IMG/VR virus record: IMGVR_UViG_3300027985_001514
Span: 1 to 20,369 of that record
Reading direction: 5' to 3' (one strand)
Source of the DNA: a virus
DNA length: 20,369 bases
The notes beneath the pieces were generated by a model. That model was not told the origin of the DNA. It was given only the letters and a program-made list of their open reading frames with translations, and did no database searches. This document shows, piece after piece, positions 1 through 6,138 of the stretch. Within the stretch, counting starts at the first letter, position 1. Each line of letters starts with the position of its first letter. The position numbers were made by a program, and so were the translations under genes.

Positions 1-401
1 CAAAAGTTAGAGGAAAAATACTAATCCTTGATGAAGCAAACAAACTTTCTGGTGGAAGCTTAGAATGGTTAAGAAGTTTACATGATAAATCAAATATGGC
101 GATGGTTTGGGCTGGAACATATGAAGATATAAATGATGTACTTTATAAACAACCTGAATTGAATAGAAGATGTAGAAAAGTTTATATGCGAAATTTAGAT
201 GATAGAGAGCTTCTAACACTTGTAACTTCATATGAGTTTGAAAATACACAACTTTTTACAGATATCTTAAAACAACATTTTAAAGGTCAATTGGGACTTT
301 GTGTAGAAGTTTTAAATGAGATGAAAGATTTAGTTGATAACAATGGTGTTCAAATGGACAATGAAGAGATATTTAGAGAAATCGTACAAATGATTGAGTA
401 A
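1..401 (+). CDS. MuB-like transposition ATPase, C-terminal part
   Basis: The reading frame is open from base 3 and cut off by the window edge. The visible part begins just before a Walker B segment (ILILDEANKL) typical of AAA+ ATPases. It continues with a sensor-like stretch (MVWAGTYED) and a helical C-terminal domain, ending at 401. In Mu, MuB is an ATP-dependent DNA-binding protein that delivers target DNA to the MuA transposase and stimulates strand transfer. The family call rests on the AAA+ motifs plus the downstream DUF3164, GemA and Mor genes, which is the Mu early order. An ATG at 96 lies inside the ATPase fold and is not the real start. Walker A and the transposase must lie upstream of the window. 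The alternative is another Tn7/IS21-type AAA+ ATPase. Confidence 0.8.
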   Translation, partial: KVRGKILILDEANKLSGGSLEWLRSLHDKSNMAMVWAGTYEDINDVLYKQPELNRRCRKVYMRNLDDRELLTLVTSYEFENTQLFTDILKQHFKGQLGLCVEVLNEMKDLVDNNGVQMDNEEIFREIVQMIE

Positions 402-411
402 AGGAGTTAGG

Positions 412-552
412 ATGTATTTAGATAGTTTTTTTGTTGTGATTGCAGCAATGGTTTTTATGGTTTTAGGTGTTGCTTTAAATGAGTTTGCAAGGTGGGTTGT
501 GAAAAGGGGTGATGATACAAAATATGAATTTGATGAAAGGTTGAGAGGATGA
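412..552 (+). CDS. 46-aa single-span membrane protein
   Basis: This short ORF has a good AAGGAG ribosome site 6-7 nt before its ATG and ends in an ATGA overlap with the next start at 549. Residues about 4-24 form one hydrophobic helix (SFFVVIAAMVFMVLGVAL), followed by a positively charged and then acidic tail, so the C-terminus is probably cytoplasmic. The position just after MuB and the translational coupling support a real early gene. Function is unknown. Small early membrane peptides in phages can act in superinfection exclusion or host takeover, but nothing here shows which. Confidence 0.6.
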   Translation: MYLDSFFVVIAAMVFMVLGVALNEFARWVVKRGDDTKYEFDERLRG

Positions 553-791
553 GTAAGGCAATTATGGCAGTAGATAAAGGGCAAGAGGATGGTGATGTAG
601 CTGGATTTACTATCTTAAAAGGTGGTCAGTATGTTTATTTGACAAAAGAGGAAGCTAAAAGATTCTGTAAGGATATGGCAAAGCAATTAGAACTGGAAGT
701 TATAGAACAACATAGGTTGAAAGTTTTTGATGATGAAGTTATGAAACCAAATGCTAAATATTTAGGAAGTTTTACTAAAGAGCATTCATAG
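549..791 (+). CDS. hypothetical 80-aa early protein
   Basis: This 80-residue protein starts at an ATG overlapping the stop of the membrane ORF (ATGA), so it is probably translationally coupled. It is soluble and mixed in charge. A region around residues 15-50 has the look of a small alpha/beta domain (FTILKGGQYVYLTKEEAKRF). No family is recognised. It ends with a TAG at 789-791 that runs directly into an intercistronic hairpin. The same stop-plus-hairpin arrangement follows the gene ending at 3993, and both genes end in a Ser codon followed by TAG and the same bases. Confidence 0.65.
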   Translation: MSKAIMAVDKGQEDGDVAGFTILKGGQYVYLTKEEAKRFCKDMAKQLELEVIEQHRLKVFDDEVMKPNAKYLGSFTKEHS

Positions 792-813
792 AGCAGCTTA
801 TTTTAAAGCTGCT
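792..813 (+). other. intercistronic hairpin, AGCAGCTT / AAGCTGCT
   Basis: An 8-bp perfect stem (792-799 with 806-813) encloses the loop ATTTTA and begins 1 nt after the stop codon of the preceding gene. It is followed by TTTATTGAG, not by a long T run. It could be a weak terminator, an RNA-processing or stability element, or a translational insulator. A near copy lies at 3994-4011, and a hairpin with unrelated stem bases but the same 3' neighbour lies at 3045-3069. Confidence 0.6.
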
Positions 814-849
814 TTATTGAGTACTCAAAATTTATTACAAGGAGATTAT

Positions 850-1467
850 ATGGCAAATAAAGAAGGAAACTTTTGGATTAACAAAAAAGGTGAAACGGTG
901 CATCAAAACAATGTTCCAGCTTCAGATAAATTAAAAGATAGTTTGGTTGAAGATTTAATTCAAAGTGCAGGTGCAGTTAGTGAGACTATTTTCTCTTTTA
1001 GACAAACATCTATGCAGAGAGTTGAAGAGTATTTTCAAAAACTTTTGGAAGAGTACAAGATAGACGCTAAAGAGCGGTCTAAAAAAGGGAATATTTCTTT
1101 AGAAAATTATTCAGGAACTGCAAAGGTAGAGATAAGTGTAGCTGATAGAATTGCTTTTGATGAAAAACTTCAAATTGCAAAAGCAAAACTTGATGAATGT
1201 TTACATGAGTTGACAAAGCATAGTCCAGCTGCAATCAAAACTTTAATTACAAAGGCTTTTGATGTGGATAAGAAAGGGGATGTTAGTCCTAAAAAGATTT
1301 TACAGCTTAAGACTTACGACATAGATCATCCTAAATGGATAGAAGCTATGAAGATTATTGATGATGCAACGGAGATTGTTTCTAGTAAATCTTATATTAG
1401 ATTTTACACTAGAAAAAGTATTGAAGATGCATGGAATATTGTTCCTTTAAATATCGCTGGAGCTTGA
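850..1467 (+). CDS. DUF3164 family Mu-like early protein
   Basis: The 205-residue product matches DUF3164, a family common just downstream of MuB in Mu-like prophages. Recognisable blocks are the N-terminal FWINKKGETVHQNNV, the central DRIAFDEKLQIAKAKLDEC, LITKAFDVDKKGDVS, and the C-terminal IIDDATEIVSSKSYIRFYTR. The ATG at 850 is chosen because AAGGAG lies 5-6 nt upstream; a TTG 33 bases earlier sits inside the hairpin tail and lacks a ribosome site. The biochemical role of the family is not established, and some members are annotated as sulfate transporters without good reason. This one is soluble with helical central segments. It belongs to the early operon. Confidence 0.88.
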   Translation: MANKEGNFWINKKGETVHQNNVPASDKLKDSLVEDLIQSAGAVSETIFSFRQTSMQRVEEYFQKLLEEYKIDAKERSKKGNISLENYSGTAKVEISVADRIAFDEKLQIAKAKLDECLHELTKHSPAAIKTLITKAFDVDKKGDVSPKKILQLKTYDIDHPKWIEAMKIIDDATEIVSSKSYIRFYTRKSIEDAWNIVPLNIAGA

Positions 1468-1468
1468 G

Positions 1469-1573
1469 ATGAGTAAAAACAGAGAAGAATTTGATAAAGG
1501 TTTAACTCCTGATGAGTTTATAACTATTTTAAAAAATAAAGTAAAAGATTTGGAGGAGATGACAAATGGGTAA
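1469..1573 (+). CDS. 34-aa small ORF linking DUF3164 and amidase genes
   Basis: The ATG lies one base after the TGA of the DUF3164 gene, and the ORF ends inside the first codons of the amidase gene (overlap 1566-1573). The peptide is charged and helical (DEFITILKNKVKDLEEM). The tight stop-start coupling on both sides suggests it is translated, perhaps mainly to couple the two neighbours. The amidase ribosome site (GGAGGAG) lies within it. No family is recognised. Confidence 0.5.
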   Translation: MSKNREEFDKGLTPDEFITILKNKVKDLEEMTNG

Positions 1574-2039
1574 AAAAATAAAAGGATTAGTGTTTCATTG
1601 TAGCGATAGCAGTTTTGGTAGTGCCACTCTTATTAAAGGGTGGCACGTAAATGAAAGAGGATGGTCGGATATAGGCTATACAATGGTTATTTGTAATGGA
1701 CAAGTTGAAAATGATACTTATATGTCTTTTATGGATGGTGCTATTGAATGGGGACGAGACATTGATAAAGAAGCAGCAGCACAAAGAGGTTTTAATGACC
1801 TAGAAGCTGTATGTTGGATTGGAAAAAGTGGAACATTTACTATAAGTCAGCTAGAAGCTGGTCGTAGAGTAATCCTTTATCTTATAGAACATCATGGGCT
1901 TATACCAGACAAGATTTACGCACATGCGGATTTGAGTAAAGAAAAACCACATTGCCCAGGTATTGATATAAAAAGATATGTTCAAAAATGTATTAATCTT
2001 GAACCTTTAGATGAGTTTGTGGGGTTAGTATGGAATTAA
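1566..2039 (+). CDS. N-acetylmuramoyl-L-alanine amidase (Amidase_2, T7-lysozyme-like)
   Basis: This 157-residue single-domain zinc amidase should cleave the bond between MurNAc and L-Ala in peptidoglycan. The T7-lysozyme signature is complete: H11 in FHCSD, Y38 in DIGYTM, H120 in YAHAD and C130 in PHCPG, with a catalytic-type Lys at K127. There is no signal peptide or membrane span, so export would need a holin, or the protein stays cytoplasmic. A strong GGAGGAG site precedes the ATG at 1566. It sits in the early operon, far from the late genes where an endolysin is usually placed. T7 lysozyme also inhibits phage RNA polymerase, so a second role is conceivable but not shown. Confidence 0.92.
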   Translation: MGKKIKGLVFHCSDSSFGSATLIKGWHVNERGWSDIGYTMVICNGQVENDTYMSFMDGAIEWGRDIDKEAAAQRGFNDLEAVCWIGKSGTFTISQLEAGRRVILYLIEHHGLIPDKIYAHADLSKEKPHCPGIDIKRYVQKCINLEPLDEFVGLVWN

Positions 2040-2470
2040 TTTTAAGAGTAGAAAAGCTTGGTAGTGGTCAGTTTATGGATGCAGATAGTGGTAAGGATAT
2101 AACTGTAACTGGAAAAGTTTTGAGTCTACATTTTCAAGATGGTGCAGTTCAAGAGGCTATAAATAAGGCTCAAAAGTATGATGAGCTTCCTGAAGTTGAA
2201 ATAATGGATTCAAATAAAAAAGAGGCTTCTGATTTGATGATGCCTAACTTTTGTCCTTATTGTGGTTCTGAAGATTTGCGTGAACCACATCCCTTAGATG
2301 ATCCTTATTGTGATGGATGTGGAGCTAATATCAAAAGAGTTTTAAGACAAGAGTATTACTTGAATGCTGATGTTAGTTTGACTCAAGAGATGATTCAAGA
2401 TGGAATATCTGAAGGTTTTCAAGACTATGCAGGGGGTAGCAATGCTCGAACAACTATTAAAGATTCTTGA
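2030..2470 (+). CDS. zinc-ribbon protein, 146 aa, unknown role
   Basis: The start overlaps the end of the amidase gene by 10 bases (ATGGAATTAA). The N-terminal 60 residues look like a beta-rich domain, and a four-cysteine zinc ribbon follows: C75 and C78 (CPYCG) with C94 and C97 (CDGCG). The C-terminus is acidic and helical. The CPYCG...CDGCG pattern is that of general zinc ribbons that bind nucleic acid or proteins; no named family is recognised. It is the first of several small Cys-pair proteins in this operon. The next start lies inside its 3' end. Confidence 0.72.
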   Translation: MELILRVEKLGSGQFMDADSGKDITVTGKVLSLHFQDGAVQEAINKAQKYDELPEVEIMDSNKKEASDLMMPNFCPYCGSEDLREPHPLDDPYCDGCGANIKRVLRQEYYLNADVSLTQEMIQDGISEGFQDYAGGSNARTTIKDS

Positions 2471-2624
2471 GGCTGATTGTAAGAATTTTGATTTGCAGTT
2501 TAAGAAAGGTCAATATCGACTTGTCTTAGATGGAGACAAAGATTTTACAGGAACTGATATTGATAAGGTTTTGAATGATGCAGTTGATTGGTTAGATAGT
2601 CAGGATTATGTAGAAGGGAGCTAA
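2442..2624 (+). CDS. hypothetical 60-aa protein
   Basis: The ATG at 2442 is preferred because AGGGGG lies 6-11 nt upstream. An earlier in-frame ATG at 2400 would extend it 14 residues with no ribosome site. It overlaps the end of the zinc-ribbon gene by 29 bases in another frame. The product is a small, mostly acidic alpha/beta protein (FDLQFKKGQYRLVLDG, then a helix ending DWLDSQDYVEG). No family is recognised. Tight packing with both neighbours supports it as an early-operon gene. Confidence 0.62.
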   Translation: MLEQLLKILEADCKNFDLQFKKGQYRLVLDGDKDFTGTDIDKVLNDAVDWLDSQDYVEGS

Positions 2625-2625
2625 T

Positions 2626-2709
2626 ATGGAGACTGGAACAAAGGTAAAACTAAAAAAAGGTTTTGAACATGGGATTATCACTTTCGAGGCAGTATTTTTA
2701 AAATCATGA
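2626..2709 (+). CDS. possible 27-aa small ORF
   Basis: The ATG lies 1 nt after the preceding TAA, with GGGAG 6-10 nt upstream. The peptide begins METGTKVKLKKGFEHG and ends FEAVFLKS, which looks like a small beta hairpin. It could be a real micro-protein or the remnant of a larger gene, since the next 95 bases carry no convincing gene. Evidence is only the start context and frame. Confidence 0.35.
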   Translation: METGTKVKLKKGFEHGIITFEAVFLKS

Positions 2710-2762
2710 AAGGACAATAAACATGGTAACGATTAATTTAATAAGGTGGTGGCTTTAGAGCT

Positions 2763-2797
2763 AATGAATAATGAATAGTGAAAAATGAACAATGAGG
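2763..2797 (+). repeat. five-unit 7-bp tandem repeat (AATGAAT type)
   Basis: Five head-to-tail 7-mers are visible: AATGAAT, AATGAAT, AGTGAAA, AATGAAC, AATGAGG. The last unit supplies the GAGGAGA ribosome site of the gene at 2805. It is a degenerate heptad repeat that may have arisen by slippage. It could also expose several decoy starts and stops ahead of the true start. Confidence 0.7.
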
Positions 2798-2804
2798 AGA
2801 CTTT

Positions 2805-3044
2805 ATGAACAAATACTGCGATTGTGGAAGTGATAAGTTTATTACAGCAGACAGTATTCTTTTAATGTTACAACCTGATAGTGAACCTTATGAAAATGGG
2901 GTTAAAGAAGATTTAACAGATGAAGATGCAGATTATTTAGATCAATCTGATGTAGAGCTAAATATAAGTATCTGTCGAAAGTGTAAGAAGCATTTTTATT
3001 TCTTTGATGGAGAGGAGTATATAAAGAAAAAAAATAGTTTTTGA
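2805..3044 (+). CDS. small Cys-pair (zinc-binding) protein, 79 aa
   Basis: The gene starts 7 nt after GAGGAGA. The product has an N-terminal CDCG (C5, C7), an acidic middle, and a C-terminal CRKC (C57, C60) followed by aromatic residues (HFYFF). Together these could form one zinc site with the halves brought together by the fold. No family is recognised. The TGA at 3042-3044 abuts a strong intercistronic hairpin. Confidence 0.68.
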   Translation: MNKYCDCGSDKFITADSILLMLQPDSEPYENGVKEDLTDEDADYLDQSDVELNISICRKCKKHFYFFDGEEYIKKKNSF

Positions 3045-3087
3045 GAGTCCTACTTATCTAAGTAGGCTCTATTGAGATTATTTGAAA
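3045..3087 (+). repeat. hairpin plus 18-nt repeated leader element, copy 1
   Basis: Bases 3045-3069 form a 10-bp stem with one bulged T (GAG + CCTACTT pairing with AAGTAGG + CTC, loop ATCT). Immediately after it, 3070-3087 is TATTGAGATTATTTGAAA, identical over 18 nt to 4013-4030. Both copies sit between a hairpin and the ribosome site of the next gene. This looks like a reused intercistronic module made of a hairpin and a common leader. Confidence 0.7.
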
Positions 3088-3096
3088 GGAGATTGA

Positions 3097-3750
3097 ATGG
3101 GTGGTGATATACCAAAAGGTGCGATGTTAAAAGGTCTTGAAAATCAGATGTATCAAGATTATAAAGTTTCAGAATATGCAGCAGGTAGAACTCCTGCACT
3201 TTTTGAAGATTGGAAAAAAACTCTTGAGCATAGTAGACCAGTAATACCAAGAAATGAAAGTAATATCGAATATGGTTTTCCTGAAAAAAGAAGGAAGAGG
3301 GATTCAAAAGCAGTTAATGAAAAATTAAATGAGATATGGGGAGAGGCAAATATGGAGAATAAAAATACTTTTGTATGTACAAAATGTAATAAGGAAAAGA
3401 GTGTTGTAGATTTTTATAAAAATAAAAGTGAAAGAGGACATGAGGCTTGGTGTAAAGATTGTAAAAAAGAAAATCAAAAGAAGAGGCAACAGAATCAAAC
3501 TAAAAGTAGACCAAAAAAAGTAATTAAAAAAACTGAAAAAGTAGAACAAAAAAAAGTGGTACCAAAAGAGGTTAAAAAAGATATTGTTCCAGGATCAACT
3601 ACACAAAATGAAACTTATACTTTGACTAGAGAAGAGTTACTTGAGTTTGGTAGAGCTGCTTTTGAAAAAGGTAGGAACTATACTCAAACTTTATCAAAAG
3701 ATACTAAAGAAAGCTTACTTGATGAGATTTGTTGTGAGAAGGCAAGTTAG
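3097..3750 (+). CDS. zinc-finger protein with basic linker, 217 aa
   Basis: The start follows AAAGGAG (3085-3091). Residues 1-70 are a polar domain rich in charged residues (FEDWKKTLEHSRPVIPR). A four-cysteine finger follows, C94/C97 and C119/C122 (FVCTKCNKE...WCKDCKK), of the type often found beside HNH or other DNA-binding modules. Residues 125-165 are very Lys/Arg rich and probably disordered. The end is helical. A second in-frame ATG at 3352 (residue 86) has GGGAGAGG just upstream, so a 132-residue product holding only the finger and tail may also be made. It probably binds nucleic acid. No HNH catalytic motif is present. Confidence 0.72.
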   Translation: MGGDIPKGAMLKGLENQMYQDYKVSEYAAGRTPALFEDWKKTLEHSRPVIPRNESNIEYGFPEKRRKRDSKAVNEKLNEIWGEANMENKNTFVCTKCNKEKSVVDFYKNKSERGHEAWCKDCKKENQKKRQQNQTKSRPKKVIKKTEKVEQKKVVPKEVKKDIVPGSTTQNETYTLTREELLEFGRAAFEKGRNYTQTLSKDTKESLLDEICCEKAS

Positions 3751-3993
3751 ATGAAAACACATAAAGTAGTAATTGAGGTTTATAAAGATTGTGGTACCTG
3801 CATTCATACTTCATTTGATGATGTTGGTATTGATGAACCCACTATTGCAAGATGTTCTTTTGATAATAAAATTGTAACAAAGCCAAATCAAAAACTAGGT
3901 ATCGAATATATAGATATAGATTGTGATAAATATAAATTTGATGAAAAGCTACTTGATGATTCTGGTTTTTGTATAGATAAAGTGGTTTCATAG
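3751..3993 (+). CDS. Cys-rich 80-aa protein
   Basis: The ATG directly follows the TAG of the zinc-finger gene. There are five cysteines: CGTC (C14, C17), C35, C58 and C74. The spacing CxxC...C...C suggests a metal site or a rubredoxin-like knuckle; the HTSFDD...ARC pattern resembles small zinc-binding phage proteins, but no family is named with confidence. It ends in TAG followed at once by a hairpin whose bases match the one at 792-813. Confidence 0.66.
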   Translation: MKTHKVVIEVYKDCGTCIHTSFDDVGIDEPTIARCSFDNKIVTKPNQKLGIEYIDIDCDKYKFDEKLLDDSGFCIDKVVS

Positions 3994-4030
3994 AGCAGCT
4001 GTTTAGCTGCTTTATTGAGATTATTTGAAA
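3994..4030 (+). repeat. hairpin plus 18-nt repeated leader element, copy 2
   Basis: AGCAGCT (3994-4000) pairs with AGCTGCT (4005-4011) around a GTTT loop. The string TATTGAGATTATTTGAAA at 4013-4030 is identical to 3070-3087. The hairpin shares its bases with the one at 792-813, while the 3' element is shared with the one at 3045-3087, so this copy links all three. It lies 7 nt ahead of the next ATG. Confidence 0.72.
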
Positions 4031-4036
4031 AGGTAA

Positions 4037-4240
4037 ATGATGTTTGAAGATACAACAAAAGAAGATATAGAAGCGATGGATAGATACATAGCTGATAATT
4101 GTGAACGAGTTGATAGAAGAGAGGCAAAAAATATTGAAAGATATAAAAAGCTTGATAGACAATGTGAATGTGGAAAAGAAGGCAAGACTAAACTATATGG
4201 CAAGTGGTGGTGTCAAAGATGTTTAAGAGAGGTGCTTTAA
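4037..4240 (+). CDS. zinc-ribbon protein with coiled-coil N-terminus, 67 aa
   Basis: Two adjacent ATGs (4037, 4040) follow AAAAGG; either may be used. Residues 1-40 are highly charged and helical. The C-terminal half carries CECG (C43, C45) and CQRC (C59, C62) around KLYGKWW, a compact zinc-ribbon. The TAA at 4238-4240 overlaps the next ATG (TAATG). No named family is recognised. Size and fold match other small zinc proteins in this operon. Confidence 0.7.
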   Translation: MMFEDTTKEDIEAMDRYIADNCERVDRREAKNIERYKKLDRQCECGKEGKTKLYGKWWCQRCLREVL

Positions 4241-4449
4241 TGGAAAGAATACAAAGAGCTTTAATAATGCTAGAGCATATGAAAAAAGATGCCAATAAAG
4301 GGATAGAAGAGCATAAAAAAAAGCTTGAGAGAATAGAAAGGCATAAAAAGAGATTGCAAAATCTTTGCAAACATGATTTTGAGTTAGAAAGTTACTATGC
4401 AGGTGCTGTGCATAAGTGTAAAGTTTGTGGAACTGTGGAGGGTGGATGA
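4240..4449 (+). CDS. coiled-coil plus Cys-pair protein, 69 aa
   Basis: The start at 4240 is chosen for the TAATG coupling and the AGAGAGG site. In-frame ATGs at 4204 and 4219 would overlap the previous gene more. Residues 5-42 form a very basic amphipathic helix (KKKLERIERHKKRLQ). A possible zinc knuckle follows, made of C43, H45, C60 and C63 (CKHDF...CKVCG). No family is recognised. Confidence 0.68.
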   Translation: MERIQRALIMLEHMKKDANKGIEEHKKKLERIERHKKRLQNLCKHDFELESYYAGAVHKCKVCGTVEGG

Positions 4450-4683
4450 ATGAATAAATTTGAATTTAATGTATATAAAAGAAAACATGAAATAGTTAAA
4501 TATGGTGCGAGGTATGGTTATTGGTGGAAAAAACATAAAGAAATATATCGAAGATTAAAGCATTTTAGTTTCTATATTGATTATACCCATGATTTAGAAT
4601 TTAGACTTGATAAACCTATCTCTGGAAAGCATATTAAGAGATGGTTAAGATGTGATATTGATAAAGATATTGTATTTATTTGA
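4450..4683 (+). CDS. hypothetical basic 77-aa protein
   Basis: The ATG directly follows the previous stop. The product is basic and rich in Tyr, Trp and His (YGARYGYWWKKHKEIYRR) and lacks the Cys pairs of its neighbours. The alternating aromatic and basic residues suggest nucleic-acid binding, but no family is recognised. It ends 19 nt before the next gene's start, with an AAAAGGA ribosome site in between. Confidence 0.62.
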   Translation: MNKFEFNVYKRKHEIVKYGARYGYWWKKHKEIYRRLKHFSFYIDYTHDLEFRLDKPISGKHIKRWLRCDIDKDIVFI

Positions 4684-4702
4684 AAATTATAAAAGGAATA
4701 AA

Positions 4703-5014
4703 ATGTTAACCCCACAAACAGGTGACAATAAAATGGATGAAGCTTATCAAAAAATGGTGGTTCATGTAAGGCATTTTAATGAATTTCAGCAGTTTTATGA
4801 CTACTTCTTAAAGCAAGTTACAACAGAGGATAAAGATAAGCTAAATAAATGGCTTTTAAAGGTCTTATTTGTTCAGCTTAAGAGTAAACATCCCTTTGAT
4901 GAGATGATAGAGATATTAGAGAAAAAAGAGCCTGAAAAGGCACAGAATTTAAAACAGTGGTTAGATAATAGTTTATATGAAACTAAAGCTACTTATGGAG
5001 GAGTAAGTAAATGA
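4703..5014 (+). CDS. hypothetical helical protein, 103 aa
   Basis: The start at 4703 has AAAAGGA 6-8 nt upstream; a start at 4652 would lie within the previous gene. The protein is almost wholly helical and charged (FQQFYDYFLKQVTTEDKDKL, LKSKHPFDEMIEILEKKEPE). Its stop overlaps the start of the ATPase gene (ATGA at 5011-5014), so the two are translationally coupled. A partner or loader role for the ATPase is possible, but this is inference from position only. Confidence 0.66.
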   Translation: MLTPQTGDNKMDEAYQKMVVHVRHFNEFQQFYDYFLKQVTTEDKDKLNKWLLKVLFVQLKSKHPFDEMIEILEKKEPEKAQNLKQWLDNSLYETKATYGGVSK

Positions 5015-5925
5015 GTTTTAATTTTTTAAAAGGGGTTGTTTTATCTCCTGATGATTTTAACATGGATGAAAATGTAGCATTTATAGAAGATTTTTTATAT
5101 TCTAATTCTGTTACATTGATTTATTCTCCACCTAAACAGGGTAAGACTTGGCTTGGTTATGGATTGGCTACTCTTATTGCAAAACATGAATCTGTAAAAG
5201 AAGTAATCTATCTTGATATGGATAATTCTTTAAATACTTTAAAAGATAGAGCTGTAAATCAAACACTTATAACTCATCCAAAAATTGAATATGTTAGTAA
5301 TTCGAAGCTTAGATGTACACCAATGGAACATTTAAGAGAGATATCTAAAGAGGCTACAGTAGGAAACTTTGAGGGGATAGTATTTTTCCTTGAGACTACA
5401 AAGGATTATGTGGATACAGATAGTAAGAGTCAATCTGAAGAGTTTATGAAGATAGTTATGAAGATGAGAGATGCAGGAGCTACTGTAATCATCATGCATC
5501 ATGCTACAAAATCTGGTTCTACTATATCAGGGGTTCAAGTATTTATAAACTCTCCTGATAATGTATATGAGCTTACTCAAAAAGCTAGAGATGAAAACAA
5601 TCTTCATTTTATGCTCACTGTAACCCATGCAAGGAGTTTAGTAAAAGATATTGGTTTGTCTGTCAATACAAAATCACTGATACTTCAAAAACTAGATGAA
5701 GTATATTCTACTATGTCTACTTATGAGGAAGAGTTTGTAAGAAAAGCAAAATCAGCTCTTAAGGATTCAAAAGAGGGAATAAGTCAAACAGAATTATTAA
5801 AAGCTACTGGACACGAAAAAACAGATAAAACTGCACGTGATACACTTGAAAAATATGTGGATAAGTTTTGGACTAAAAACCAAGAGAAAAGAGGTAGACC
5901 TATCACTTATCAATTAATCACTTGA
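5011..5925 (+). CDS. RecA-fold P-loop ATPase (AAA_25/RepA-like) with C-terminal winged-helix-like domain
   Basis: Residues 30-230 form a RecA-like ATPase. Walker A is SPPKQGKT (39-46), a strand reading VIYLDMDN (65-72) follows, then a Walker B-like IVFFLE (123-128) and a sensor strand VIIMHHATKSG (159-169). This pattern matches the AAA_25/RepA helicase group found in plasmids and phages. The C-terminal 60 residues (SQTELLKATGHEKTDKTARD to the end) resemble a winged-helix DNA-binding domain. Mu itself replicates with host helicase loading through PriA and related proteins, so a phage-borne helicase-like ATPase is notable. It may act as a helicase, a helicase loader, or in a plasmid-like replication step. 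It is followed by repeats that could be its binding sites. Confidence 0.78.
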   Translation: MSFNFLKGVVLSPDDFNMDENVAFIEDFLYSNSVTLIYSPPKQGKTWLGYGLATLIAKHESVKEVIYLDMDNSLNTLKDRAVNQTLITHPKIEYVSNSKLRCTPMEHLREISKEATVGNFEGIVFFLETTKDYVDTDSKSQSEEFMKIVMKMRDAGATVIIMHHATKSGSTISGVQVFINSPDNVYELTQKARDENNLHFMLTVTHARSLVKDIGLSVNTKSLILQKLDEVYSTMSTYEEEFVRKAKSALKDSKEGISQTELLKATGHEKTDKTARDTLEKYVDKFWTKNQEKRGRPITYQLIT

Positions 5926-5996
5926 AACCACTACAACCACTACAACAACCATAAATAAAGCCCTAAAGGTTGGGAGTTGTAAGAGTTGTAAGGGTT
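5926..5996 (+). repeat. paired 9-bp direct repeats in inverted orientation (iteron-like)
   Basis: Starting at the ATPase stop codon, the left arm (5926-5946) contains two tandem copies of ACCACTACA plus a partial third. The right arm (5976-5996) contains two tandem copies of AGTTGTAAG. The arms are imperfect inverted repeats, 16 of 21 positions pairing, with a 29-nt loop. There is no T run after it, so it is a poor terminator. The arrangement suggests a protein-binding site or a large RNA hairpin. The rest of the gap to 6138 is AT-rich with no recognised feature except the AGGGGGG ribosome site of the next gene. Confidence 0.65.
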
Positions 5997-6138
5997 ACAT
6001 AGAATTAATCATTGTACAACTTCAATAGCTCAATGAGTAGTAAAACTAATTTTTTTAAATCTTTAAAGTTCATATGGTCTCCTTGTTTATTTGGGATTTT
6101 ATATAAAAAAAATAGTTAATTAAAGGGGGGATAATTGA

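Noticed and set aside
792-820. Rho-independent terminator
   Set aside because: The stem is good but the following TTTATTGAG is not a T tract, and the operon continues with coupled genes. Kept as a hairpin of uncertain role.
2723-2758. 11-codon ORF with two Trp codons after AAGGA, like an attenuator leader peptide
   Set aside because: No attenuator hairpins or biosynthetic gene follow; too short to support.
3842-4162. Minus-strand ORFs in the early region
   Set aside because: They are shadows of coupled plus-strand genes with good ribosome sites, and they cross intercistronic hairpins.
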